Source of the DNA: DASXAI01 sp963728985
GTDB lineage: Bacteria; Actinomycetota; Acidimicrobiia; Acidimicrobiales; Ilumatobacteraceae
Length of the DNA: 64,000 nt
Assembly (NCBI GenBank): GCA_963728985.1
Contig: CAVSME010000007.1
Location: forward strand, 62,001 to 126,000
Direction of reading: 5' to 3'
Positions within the stretch are counted from its first letter, which is position 1. Each line of letters begins with the position of its first letter. Both the position numbers and the translations under genes were made by a program. Shown piece by piece: positions 34,760-43,148 of this stretch. The notes beneath the pieces are model-generated. The model worked only from the letters and a program-made list of their open reading frames with translations, searched no databases and had not been told where the DNA came from.

Positions 34760-35212
34760 TCAGCCTGGCGCCGGCCCGAGCACTCGATACGTCAGCATCC
34801 CCTTGGCCACGGGCTTGCCGGTGGCCGTGAGGACCTCCGCTTCGCAGAACACGATCGAGCGCCCCCGCACGGTCACCCAGCCCTCGCCGACCATGTCCTC
34901 CTGCACCACCGCGCCGCGGTACTGCAGCTGCATGTCGATGGTCACGAAGGCGCGCCGTTCGTCGTAGCCGGAGCCGATGGCGGGCACCACGACGGAGTCG
35001 ACCAGCGCGGCGACGGCGCCGCCGTGGACCACGCCGGCGGGCTGCGTGAGCTCCGGGCGCCACGGCAGGCGCATGCGGCAGTAGTCGACGCGGACCTCCT
35101 CCACCTCGAGGCCGATCAGCCGGGGGAAGTACACCTCGTCCCACTTGCCGTACCCGGCCCACAGCGCTGCCCGTTCCGGTGGCAGCAGCGCGAATTCCTC
35201 GGCGCGGCTCAC
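34760..35212 (-). CDS. PaaI/hotdog-fold acyl-CoA thioesterase
   Basis: 150 residues with the hotdog-fold core: AGVVHGGAVAALVDSVVVPA near residues 60-79 carries the HGG motif, and DMQLQYRGAVVQEDMVGEG the adjacent strands. It hydrolyses acyl-CoA thioesters, with preference unknown. The GTG start overlaps the stop of the upstream alpha/beta-hydrolase gene by four bases, and the acyl-CoA synthetase subunits follow, so the cluster looks like a CoA-thioester module. Confidence 0.85.
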   Translation of the reverse strand: MSRAEEFALLPPERAALWAGYGKWDEVYFPRLIGLEVEEVRVDYCRMRLPWRPELTQPAGVVHGGAVAALVDSVVVPAIGSGYDERRAFVTIDMQLQYRGAVVQEDMVGEGWVTVRGRSIVFCEAEVLTATGKPVAKGMLTYRVLGPAPG

Positions 35213-35994
35213 GACGCGGCGAAGTGCTCGAGCAGGAGCTCGTTGAGGGCGTCGGCCTGCTCGGTGGGGATCAGGTGGCCGCAGGGCAGCTCGACGAGAC
35301 GAGCGCCGGCGATGTTGGCGGCGAGGTAGCGGCTGTGGGCGACGTCGACCCACCGATCCTCGACGCCCCCGATGACGAGCGTCGGCGCGGTGATGGCCCC
35401 GAGGCGCCCGGTGATGTCGACCCTGCCGTCGAGCTCGATCTGAGCGAGCGACCCGGGCGCGAACCCCGCCTGCATCGCGGGCACCATCTCATCCACCCCG
35501 GCGACGCCGAGCGCCTCGAACGAACCCGCCGTCAGCCCGTCGGCGAAGGCGTAGCGGGCGAAGAGGTCGCTACCCGCTTCGATCAGGCGCCGCCAGAGAT
35601 CGAACGTGAACTGCATCCGGTCGTCCGTGCGGGCCCAGCCGCAGACGAGGGCAGCCGAGCGCACCCGGCTCGGGGCCTGGGCCGCCATCTCCGCCGCCAC
35701 CACGGCGCCGAGCGACCAGCCGGCCACGTGGATGCGCTCGAAGCCGGCGTCGGTCGCCGCCGCCAGCGCCTGGGCGGCCAGGTCGGCCACCTCGAGGGGC
35801 CCGTCGTACGGTCCCTTGGTCTCCCCCGATCCCGGGAACTCCGGGCAGACGACGGTGTAGCGCTCGGCCAGCACCGGCGTCGTGAGCAGCCACGAGTCGC
35901 GCGACGACGTGGTGCCGTGCACGAGCACCACCGCGTCCCCGCTCCCGTCGAGGCCATAGGCAACGTCCAGATCCCCCACCCGCACGCTCGGCAT
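35209..35994 (-). CDS. Alpha/beta-fold hydrolase
   Basis: 261 residues. The oxyanion HG is in VVLVHGTTSSRDSW near 23-36, the nucleophile Ser in VAGWSLGAVVAAEMA near 93, and a catalytic His in PCGHLIPTEQ near the C terminus, with Asp in VEDRWVDV. It is soluble and could be an esterase, lactonase or C-C hydrolase; sequence alone cannot choose. It is first in the operon that continues with the thioesterase and acyl-CoA synthetase, with an ATG start at 35994. Confidence 0.85.
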   Translation of the reverse strand: MPSVRVGDLDVAYGLDGSGDAVVLVHGTTSSRDSWLLTTPVLAERYTVVCPEFPGSGETKGPYDGPLEVADLAAQALAAATDAGFERIHVAGWSLGAVVAAEMAAQAPSRVRSAALVCGWARTDDRMQFTFDLWRRLIEAGSDLFARYAFADGLTAGSFEALGVAGVDEMVPAMQAGFAPGSLAQIELDGRVDITGRLGAITAPTLVIGGVEDRWVDVAHSRYLAANIAGARLVELPCGHLIPTEQADALNELLLEHFAAS

Positions 35995-36049
35995 GGCGCC
36001 CGACACTACGACAGGGTGTGCGTGTCGGCTCCCAAGGCCCCGATCACGG

Positions 36050-36114
36050 TTTGGGTGCCGATTGCCTCGCCTGGCGGGCCGATCGGCACCCATGACCGGA
36101 TCCGCACCCAACGT
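36050..36114. repeat. 65-bp dispersed repeat, copy 1
   Basis: A 65-base block beginning TTTGGGTGCCGAT and ending CACCCAACGT, 63/65 identical to a copy at 54851-54915 in the same orientation. It has a perfect ten-base stem, GGGTGCCGAT and ATCGGCACCC, enclosing a GCC/GGC-rich loop, and repeats the CGGCACCCA motif after the stem. It lies in a 358-base gap between the alpha/beta hydrolase start and the TetR stop, next to the tandem hairpin array. Confidence 0.85.
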
Positions 36115-36125
36115 TGGTAACGGCG

Positions 36126-36346
36126 AGTGCCGCCGCAGTGCGGCGGCAGGGGCAGCGGCCGCGGCATTGTCCGAGCACAGCGAGGCCCGCCGGAAGACAG
36201 TGCCGCCGCAGTGCGGCGGAAGGCAGCCGGCCGCGGCATTGTCCGAGCACGGCGAGGCCCGCCGGAAGACAGTGCCGCCGCAGTGCGGCGGCAGGGGCAG
36301 CGGCCGCGGCATTGTCCGAGCACAGCGAGGCCCGCCGGAGGCGGGC
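36126..36346. repeat. Three tandem copies of the GC-hairpin repeat plus terminator (copy C)
   Basis: Units of 73, 72 and about 69 bases begin at 36126, 36199 and 36271. Each starts AGTGCCGCCGCAGTGCGGCG, continues into a CAGC-GGCCGCGGCATTGTCC block, and ends with GCACAGCGAGGCCCGCCGGA (GCACGGCGAG in unit 2). A short GCCCGCC-GGA-GGCGGGC hairpin at 36330-36346 follows, in front of the TetR stop. No spacer variation typical of CRISPR is present. These units are relatives of copies A, B, D and E. Confidence 0.85.
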
Positions 36347-36352
36347 AAAGAA

Positions 36353-36997
36353 TTACGGCACCAGTGCGGCTCGGAAGAACGAGATCACGTGGTCGAGGCG
36401 GGCCTCGAGGGCCTCGGCGCCGAGGGGATCGGTGTCGAGCAAGCCGCCGAGGAAGGGGGCGTCGCTGAAGTAGCTGAGCAGCGCCCCGTACCCCGTCAGG
36501 AGCAACTGCGCCGGATCGTGGTGGCGGAACGTGCCCGCCGCCATCTCCCGCTCCAGGTAGGCCACGCCCCGGTCGAACAGCGGCCGGATGACCGCCGCCA
36601 GGTCGATCCCGAGGTGGGCGCTGCCGTCGATGGCCTCCCGACGCACGAGGCGGACGAAATCAGGGCTGGCCTCGAAGAACCGGAACCCGCTGGCGATCAC
36701 GTACTCGACCTTGCTCCAGCCCATCAGCTCGGCCCCCACGGCCCGCTCGACCCGCACGAACCAGTCCGACAAGGACCGCTCGAAGACCTCGAGGTAGAGC
36801 GCCTCCTTCGACGCGAAGTGGTGCAGGAGGCTCGGCCGGCGGATGCCGACACCAGCGGCGATGTCGTTCAGCGACGTCCCGTCGTAGCCCTGGTCGGCGA
36901 AGCAATGGAGGGCCTCGGCGAGGATGGCTTCCCGGGTCGAGGGGTACTCGTGAACCGCCGGCTCGGCGTGCGCTCCGCCCGCCTCACTTGAGTCCAC
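36353..36997 (-). CDS. TetR-family transcriptional regulator
   Basis: 214 residues. The N-terminal helix-turn-helix is ILAEALHCFADQGYDGTSLN and IAAGVGIRRPSLLHHF, near residues 24-62; the C-terminal ligand-binding domain has no diagnostic motif. The GTG start at 36997 follows a short acidic N terminus. It faces the desaturase gene, and a perfect 20-base palindrome with TetR-type half-sites lies in the 65-base gap between them. It probably represses itself and the desaturase in response to a fatty-acid-type ligand. Confidence 0.88.
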   Translation of the reverse strand: MDSSEAGGAHAEPAVHEYPSTREAILAEALHCFADQGYDGTSLNDIAAGVGIRRPSLLHHFASKEALYLEVFERSLSDWFVRVERAVGAELMGWSKVEYVIASGFRFFEASPDFVRLVRREAIDGSAHLGIDLAAVIRPLFDRGVAYLEREMAAGTFRHHDPAQLLLTGYGALLSYFSDAPFLGGLLDTDPLGAEALEARLDHVISFFRAALVP

Positions 36998-37026
36998 AAG
37001 CCCAGCCTAGGCCGCTTGGCCCGCTC

Positions 37027-37046
37027 CCTACCGACCTGTCGGTAGG
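37027..37046. promoter_or_regulatory. TetR-type operator upstream of desaturase
   Basis: CCTACCGAC and GTCGGTAGG flank a two-base centre, a perfect 20-base palindrome. It lies 17 bases before the desaturase ATG and 30 bases from the TetR GTG. TetR regulators of lipid genes often bind sites of the TACCGAC/GTCGGTA type. A Shine-Dalgarno tract (AAGGTGGGG) follows it. Confidence 0.75.
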
Positions 37047-37062
37047 CATTAAGGTGGGGCCG

Positions 37063-37833
<771 letters not shown>

Positions 37834-37847
37834 TACCGTCCTGGCCG

Positions 37848-38231
37848 ATGGAGATCGTGTCGGCCCTGTTCGTCGAGAGCTTCAACATGCGGGAGGCACC
37901 CGGGCCCTCCACCCGCATCGACCTGACCGGGGTGTTCTTCTCGATGGCGGCGCCGTCGCCGGCGCCGTTCACGATCGAACCGCACCTCGTCGCTCTGATC
38001 TGGTGCCCGCCTGACGAAGCGGGCCAGGGCATCTTCGAGACGGTCTTCACCCGCGGCGACGACGAGATCGCCCGCAACGTGAGCCCCTTCATGGTGGATC
38101 CCGGCAAGTTCACCTACCGCCTCGTGCGGGGCGAGCTCGCCTTCGACGACTACGGGCCGATCCTGGCGCGCTGCCGGATCGACCGCGGCCCCTGGCATCT
38201 CGTGCCCCTGACCCTGCTGCCGCCGGCATGA
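37848..38231 (+). CDS. Conserved hypothetical protein (about 127 residues)
   Basis: Residues 1-127 with no signal peptide or transmembrane span. It opens MEIVSALFVESFNMREAPGP, followed by predicted beta strands (DLTGVFFSMA, PHLVALIWC, YRLVRGELAF). The last strand ends in WHLVPLTLLPPA. The pattern resembles a family of small beta-sandwich proteins, but I could not assign it. It starts fifteen bases after the desaturase stop and overlaps the FIST gene by four bases (ATGA), so it is probably co-transcribed with both. Confidence 0.7.
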   Translation: MEIVSALFVESFNMREAPGPSTRIDLTGVFFSMAAPSPAPFTIEPHLVALIWCPPDEAGQGIFETVFTRGDDEIARNVSPFMVDPGKFTYRLVRGELAFDDYGPILARCRIDRGPWHLVPLTLLPPA

Positions 38232-39385
38232 GCGCGAACTTCGCCGCCGCCCTGTCCGAGCACCCCGTCGCCGCCACGGCCGTTGGCGAGGTCGTGGGCG
38301 AGATCCTCGAGTCCCTCGGCACCGAGCCCGATCTCGCCTGCCTGTTCGTGACCGCCCCACACACGGGCGCCCTGGAGGACATCGCTCGCGCCGTCGACAC
38401 GCTGCTGCACCCTCGGGTGCTCGTCGGCGCGACCGCCAACGCCGTCGTCGGCGGGAACCGCGGCGTGGAGGACGAGCCCGGCCTGTCGCTCTTCGCCGCC
38501 CGCCTCGACGGCCAGGTGACCGCCGTGCGCCTCACGGCGGAGCAGACGCTCGACGGTTGGGTGGTGGCCGGCCTCGACCAGGACGCCGCCCACCGGGCCA
38601 GCACCCTGCTCCTGCTCCCCGACCCGTTCTCGTTCCCGGTCGACGCCTTCCTCGCCGAACTGCAGCGTGATCATCCCCATCTCGGCGTGCTCGGGGGCAT
38701 GGCGTCGGCGGCACGCGGCCCCGGCGGCAACCGCCTCGTGCTCGACGGCGACCTGGTGAACCACGGCGCCGTCGGCGTGCTGCTGGAGGGCGTCACCGTC
38801 GCCACGGTGGTGTCGCAGGGGTGCCGCCCCATCGGTCAGCCGTTGATCGTCACCCGCGCCGAGCGCAACGCCATCTACGAGCTGGCCGGCCGGCCCGCCC
38901 TCGAGCGACTGCTCGAGCTGGTGGAGGCGCTCAGCCCCGACGAGCGGGCGCTGGCCAGCAAGGGCCTGCACATCGGGATCGTCGTCGACGAGCACCAGGC
39001 CACGTTCGGTCGGGGCGACTTCCTCGTGCGCGGCGTGCTCGGCGCCGACCGCGACGCCGGCGCCGTCGTCGTCGGCGACGAGGTCGCGGTGGGCGCCACC
39101 GTGCAGTTCCACGTGCGCGACGCGGGGACGGCGGCCGAGGACCTCGCCGGTCTCCTCGCCGGACGTTCAGCCGATGGTGGCCTGCTGTTCACCTGCAACG
39201 GCCGGGGCCGCGCGATGTTCGGCGATCCGCATCACGACGCCCTCATCGTGCAGGACGTTGTCGGGCCGCTGCCGGTGGCCGGGATGTTCTGCGCGGGCGA
39301 GCTCGGACCGATCGGTGGCCGCAACGTGGTGCATGGGTTCACCGCGTCGGTGGCACTGTTCAGACGAGCCGGCGGCGGACGCTGA
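38228..39385 (+). CDS. FIST-domain signal transduction protein
   Basis: 385 residues: FIST_N covers about 28-200 and FIST_C about 220-370. Typical points are GCRPIGQPLIVT, the LHIGIVVDE block and FTCNGRGRAMFG near 322-333, followed by GMFCAGELGPIGGRN. FIST proteins are thought to sense small ligands such as amino acids, often next to kinases or cyclases, but none is adjacent here. It overlaps the upstream small gene by ATGA and precedes transketolase. Confidence 0.88.
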   Translation: MSANFAAALSEHPVAATAVGEVVGEILESLGTEPDLACLFVTAPHTGALEDIARAVDTLLHPRVLVGATANAVVGGNRGVEDEPGLSLFAARLDGQVTAVRLTAEQTLDGWVVAGLDQDAAHRASTLLLLPDPFSFPVDAFLAELQRDHPHLGVLGGMASAARGPGGNRLVLDGDLVNHGAVGVLLEGVTVATVVSQGCRPIGQPLIVTRAERNAIYELAGRPALERLLELVEALSPDERALASKGLHIGIVVDEHQATFGRGDFLVRGVLGADRDAGAVVVGDEVAVGATVQFHVRDAGTAAEDLAGLLAGRSADGGLLFTCNGRGRAMFGDPHHDALIVQDVVGPLPVAGMFCAGELGPIGGRNVVHGFTASVALFRRAGGGR

Positions 39386-39435
39386 TCGCCGCCCTAACCT
39401 GATCGGCGGAGCGCACGCCGCGAGGAGGCTGTTCG

Positions 39436-41406
39436 ATGGACCCGATCGAGGAAGGGGCGATCCGACTCGTCCGGGGGTTCGCCATGGACGCACCCCGGAA
39501 GGCCAACTCGGGCCACCCGGGGACGGCCATGGCGCTGGCACCGTTGGCCGAGGTGCTCTACGGCCGCGTCATGCGCCACGACCCGAGCGACCCCCTGTGG
39601 CCCGACCGCGACCGCTTCATCTTGTCGGCCGGCCACGCCTGCATCCTGCAGTACTCGTACCTGTTCCTGTGCGGCTACGGGCTCACCGTGGCCGACCTCG
39701 AAGCGTTCCGGCAGTGGGAGTCGCGCACCCCTGGGCACCCCGAACGCCACCACACACCGGGCATCGAGGTCACGACGGGGCCGCTCGGCCAGGGCTTCGC
39801 CAACGGCGTGGGCATGGCGGTGGCCGAGCGCGTGCTGCGAACCCAGTTCGGCGCCGACGTCGTCGACCACAACATCTTCGTGATCGCCGGTGACGGCTGC
39901 ATGCAGGAGGGAATCAGCCACGAGGCCGCCTCGCTCGCCGGTCATCTCGGCCTCGGCCGCCTGGTGGCCGTCTACGACGACAACCACATCACCATCGACG
40001 GCGACACGAAGCTGTCGTCGAACGACGACGTCGTGCAGCGCTTCTTGGCCTACCACTGGCACGTCGAGGACATCGGCGCAGAGGCCAACGACCTCGACGC
40101 GCTCGAAGCGGCCGTGAGGGGCGCCATGGCCGTCGACGATCGGCCGTCGCTCATCGTGCTGCGCAGCCACATCGGCTACCCGTCGCCCGAGTTCACCGAC
40201 AGCCCGAAGGCCCACGGCGACCCGTTCCCGCCCGAGGAGATCGCCCGCACGAAGGAGATCCTCGGCCTGCCTGCCAACGTGTCGTTCTACGCGCCGGCCG
40301 ACATCGTCGATCCCTACCGCCAGCGCATCGCCGAACGGGGCAGCGCGGCGCGCGCCGAGTGGCAGGCTCGCTTCGACGCCCACTTCGCCGGCCACGCCGC
40401 CGACCGGGCCGTGTGGGACGCCTGCTGGGCCCAGACCGGGCTCGACGGGTGGGAGAAGGATCTCCCCCGGTTCCAGCTGGGCGAGAAGATCGCCACCCGC
40501 CAGGCGGTGCAGAAGGCCATCAACGCCACGCTGCCGAAGGTGCCCGGCATCGTGAGCGGTGCCGCCGATCTCACCGGCAACACCGGCACGAAGCTCGACG
40601 ACGCCGAGATCCAGTCGAGCGAGCATCCCGGCGGCCGCCAGCTCCACTACGGCATCCGCGAGCACGGCATGGGCGCCGCCATGAACGGCATGGCCGCCCA
40701 CGGGGGCATCCTCCCGGTTGGCGGGACGTTCTTCTGCTTCAGCGACTACGAGCGCCCCGCCATCCGCCTCGCCGCCCTCAGCACCGAGAAGGTCGTGTTC
40801 GTTCTCACCCACGACTCGGTGGGCCTCGGCGAGGACGGCCCCACCCACCAGCCCATCGAGCAGCTGGCCTCGCTGCGGGCCATGCCCCAGCTCCAGCTGA
40901 TCCGCCCGGCCGACGCCAACGAGACCGCCGAGGCCTGGCGGGTGGCGGTCGAGACGGACGGCCCGACGGCGCTCATCCTCACCCGCCAGGCCGTGCCGGT
41001 GGTCACCGACGGGCTCGCTGTCGAGGTCGGCGCCGCCGTCGTCCACGACGTGGACGCGCCGCAGCTCGTGCTCATCGGCACCGGCAGCGAGGTGTCGGTG
41101 TGCCTCGATGCCGCCAGCCGGTTGGAAGCCGACGGCATCGCCACGCGCGTCGTCTCGATGCCGTCGTGGGACCGGTTCGAACGCCAGCCCGCCGACTACC
41201 GGCACGACGTCTTCCCGCCGGGCATCCCCCGCCTGTCGGTCGAGGCCGCCACCACGTTCGGCTGGGCTCGGTGGGCCGACGCGTCGGTCGGCATCGACGG
41301 TCGCTTCGGGGCCAGCGCCCCGGGGTCGGTGGCGCTCGAGAAGCTCGGCATCAACGTCGACAACGTCGTGGCCCACGCCAAGGCCCTCATCGAAGGAGCA
41401 TCCTGA
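39436..41406 (+). CDS. tkt: Transketolase
   Basis: 656 residues. The TPP-binding signature appears as GDGCMQEGISHE near 154-165 with the PLGQGFANGVGMAVAE helix before it. The pyrimidine domain contains GIREHGMGAAMNGMA near 412, whose Glu activates TPP, and LTHDSVGLGEDGPTHQP near 457. It transfers two-carbon ketol units in the pentose phosphate pathway. A GGAGGCTGTTCG tract precedes the ATG. The transaldolase start overlaps its stop (TGATG), so the two enzymes are coupled. Confidence 0.95.
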   Translation: MDPIEEGAIRLVRGFAMDAPRKANSGHPGTAMALAPLAEVLYGRVMRHDPSDPLWPDRDRFILSAGHACILQYSYLFLCGYGLTVADLEAFRQWESRTPGHPERHHTPGIEVTTGPLGQGFANGVGMAVAERVLRTQFGADVVDHNIFVIAGDGCMQEGISHEAASLAGHLGLGRLVAVYDDNHITIDGDTKLSSNDDVVQRFLAYHWHVEDIGAEANDLDALEAAVRGAMAVDDRPSLIVLRSHIGYPSPEFTDSPKAHGDPFPPEEIARTKEILGLPANVSFYAPADIVDPYRQRIAERGSAARAEWQARFDAHFAGHAADRAVWDACWAQTGLDGWEKDLPRFQLGEKIATRQAVQKAINATLPKVPGIVSGAADLTGNTGTKLDDAEIQSSEHPGGRQLHYGIREHGMGAAMNGMAAHGGILPVGGTFFCFSDYERPAIRLAALSTEKVVFVLTHDSVGLGEDGPTHQPIEQLASLRAMPQLQLIRPADANETAEAWRVAVETDGPTALILTRQAVPVVTDGLAVEVGAAVVHDVDAPQLVLIGTGSEVSVCLDAASRLEADGIATRVVSMPSWDRFERQPADYRHDVFPPGIPRLSVEAATTFGWARWADASVGIDGRFGASAPGSVALEKLGINVDNVVAHAKALIEGAS

Positions 41407-42500
41407 TGGAACGCCTGATCCGCCTGTACGACGAGTTCGGCCAGAGCCCGTGGCTGGACAACCTGAAGCGCGGCTACCTCACCTCGGGCGAGCTGGCCCG
41501 GCTGCGCGACGAAGGCATCCGCGGCCAGACCTCGAACCCCACCATCTTCCAGAAGGCCATCGAAGGATCGGCCGACTACGACGACCAGTTCCGCACGCTC
41601 ATCACCGCCGACGACACGATCCTCGACGACTACTGGGCCCTCGTGCTCCACGACATCAACGGCGCGCTGGACGTGTTCGCACCCCTGTACGAGTCCTCGG
41701 GCGGGGGCGACGGGTTCGTGAGCGTCGAAGTCGCACCGGACATCGCCAATGACACCGACGCCACGGTGATGGCCGCCCGCCACCTCCACGAGACCATCGC
41801 CCGACCCAACCTGATGGTGAAGATCCCGGCGACGGCGGCGGGCGTGCCCGCCATCCGCCAGATGATCAGCGAGGGCCGCAACATCAACGTCACCCTGATC
41901 TTCAGCCTGGAGCGCTACGAGGAGGTGCTGGACGCCTACATCACAGGGTTGGAGGCGTGCAGCGGCCCCATCCGCAACGTGGCCAGCGTGGGGTCGTTCT
42001 TCATCAGTCGGGTCGACACCGAGGTCGACCGCCGGCTGGAGGCCATCGGCTCGCCCGAGGCACTGGCCCTGCGGGGCAAGGCCGCCGTCGCCCAGGGCAA
42101 GCTCGCCTACAAGCAGTTCCAGGAGAAGTTCTCGGGCCCGCGGTGGGAGGCCCTGGCCGGGCGGGGCGCGCGGGTGCAACGCCCACTGTGGGCGTCGACG
42201 TCGACCAAGAACCCGGCCTACCCGGACACGCTCTACGTGGACAGCCTGATCGGCCCGGACACGATCAACACCCTGCCCGACGCCACCATCGAGGCGTTCG
42301 CCGACCACGGCACGCTGGCCCGCACCGTCGACGCCGACGTGGAGCAGGCCCAGGCGACGTGGCAGGCGCTCCACGACGTCGGCATCGACATGGACGACGT
42401 GGCCCGCACGCTCGAGCACGAGGGCGTGGCCAGCTTCTCCAAGAGCTTCGAGGAGCTCCTCAGCGCCCTCGACACCAAGGCCACCGAGCTGAAGAGCTAA
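41406..42500 (+). CDS. tal: Transaldolase
   Basis: 364 residues, the long actinobacterial type. Markers are EGIRGQTSNPTIFQKAI near 29-45, LMVKIPATAAG near 138 with the Schiff-base lysine, NVTLIFSLERYEEV near 160, and NPAYPDTLYVDSLIGPDTIN near the end. It moves a dihydroxyacetone unit between sugar phosphates. It overlaps tkt by one base and is followed by repeat elements. No 6-phosphogluconate dehydrogenase is in the window. Confidence 0.95.
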   Translation: MERLIRLYDEFGQSPWLDNLKRGYLTSGELARLRDEGIRGQTSNPTIFQKAIEGSADYDDQFRTLITADDTILDDYWALVLHDINGALDVFAPLYESSGGGDGFVSVEVAPDIANDTDATVMAARHLHETIARPNLMVKIPATAAGVPAIRQMISEGRNINVTLIFSLERYEEVLDAYITGLEACSGPIRNVASVGSFFISRVDTEVDRRLEAIGSPEALALRGKAAVAQGKLAYKQFQEKFSGPRWEALAGRGARVQRPLWASTSTKNPAYPDTLYVDSLIGPDTINTLPDATIEAFADHGTLARTVDADVEQAQATWQALHDVGIDMDDVARTLEHEGVASFSKSFEELLSALDTKATELKS

Positions 42501-42520
42501 CGCCAGCAGGAGCCCCGAAC

Positions 42521-42569
42521 GCCTGTGTGACGGAATTCGCGACGATGGCTCGATTTCGCGCACACAAGC
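42521..42569. repeat. 49-bp dispersed hairpin repeat, copy 2
   Basis: Inverse orientation of the copy at 3791-3839. The outer ends are GCCTGTGTG and CACACAAGC (one mismatch in the arms). Read on the minus strand it starts GCTTGTGTGCGCGAAA like copy 1, then a variable centre with an ATCGTCGCGA element, and ends with CCGTCACACA. It lies 21 bases after the transaldolase stop, matching copy 1's place after nagA. A shared 3'-end or REP role is inferred. Confidence 0.7.
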
Positions 42570-42586
42570 TCGTTGGTCGCGGCCGG

Positions 42587-42670
42587 AGTGCCGCCGCAGT
42601 GCGGCGGCGGGGCAACCGTGGTTGGGAGTGTCCCAAGCGCAGCGAGCAGGAGCCGACGGAAGCGGAGCGG
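42587..42670. repeat. GC-hairpin repeat copy D
   Basis: It starts AGTGCCGCCGCAGTGCGGCG, the same hairpin as in copy C, then GGGGCAACCGTGG and GTGTCCCAAGCGCAGCGAG, and a purine-rich tail (GAGCCGACGGAAGCGGAG). The tail has diverged more than in other copies. It sits in the 412-base gap between tal and the small zinc-ribbon gene. Confidence 0.7.
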
Positions 42671-42697
42671 ACGGCGGCGACGCCGAAAAGAGCAAAT

Positions 42698-42733
42698 CCG
42701 GGTGGCACGACGTCCGTCCGTCGTGCCACCCGG
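42698..42733. terminator. Strong 15-bp hairpin in the tal-zinc-ribbon gap
   Basis: CCGGGTGGCACGACG and its exact complement CGTCGTGCCACCCGG around a six-base TCCGTC loop. It is the strongest hairpin in this gap; no T-run follows on either strand. It may be a bidirectional end of transcription between tal and the minus-strand zinc-ribbon gene, or a cruciform protein site. Confidence 0.6.
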
Positions 42734-42754
42734 AGATGGGTACCGCCGAAATGC

Positions 42755-42778
42755 GGCTCGGATCCGCCAATCCGAGCC
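42755..42778. repeat. 9-bp palindrome in the same gap
   Basis: GGCTCGGAT and its complement ATCCGAGCC around CCGCCA. It is the fourth palindromic element in the 412-base gap (42501-42912), which holds no gene. The remaining sequence (42780-42912) shows nothing I recognise. Confidence 0.5.
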
Positions 42779-42912
42779 ACCCCTTGGGCCGGAGGCTCCG
42801 TTGCGCCCGGCCGTGGTTCCCGCTGATCTGTGCGCCTCGTGGTGAGGCGTTCACGATCAGAGACGGCATCCGAGGGCCCCAATGACGCGAGGAACGAGAA
42901 ATTCTTCTGGAG

Positions 42913-43092
42913 TCACCACCAGGAGGCGTCGAGCTTGCCCTCGATGTCACGGGCGTGGCGCCGGGCGCAGGCCGGGCACACCACCGTGACCCGCCGCTGG
43001 GCGTCGTGCTCCACCATCCAGCCCAGGGGGACGATGCCCACGGCCAGGTCAGCGCCCTCGGCCTCGGCCCCGCAGCGGGCGCAGGCGGTCAT
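42913..43092 (-). CDS. Small zinc-ribbon protein (59 residues)
   Basis: A 59-residue protein too short to appear among the longer ORFs. It starts MTACARCGAEAEGADL with one cysteine pair (CARC) and continues with GWMVEHDAQRRVTVVCPAC, whose second pair (CPAC) precedes ARRHARDIEGKLDASWW. Two CxxC pairs about 35 residues apart indicate a zinc ribbon. It faces the LOG-family gene with 56 bases between their starts. Zinc binding is inferred; the partner and role are unknown. Confidence 0.65.
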   Translation of the reverse strand: MTACARCGAEAEGADLAVGIVPLGWMVEHDAQRRVTVVCPACARRHARDIEGKLDASWW

Positions 43093-43148
43093 GGCCGCGA
43101 CCGTAACCGCCGCCCCGCCCAGGCGCCGACCCGTACACTCGGAGCGCC

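Noticed and set aside
36126..36346. CRISPR-like appearance of the tandem units
   Set aside because: The units are repeats of the whole hairpin and tail with no unique spacers, and no cas genes are nearby.
37027..37046. parS or dif assignment for the 20-base palindrome
   Set aside because: It does not match TGTTTCACGTGAAACA or Xer arms, and its place between tetR and a desaturase fits a TetR operator.
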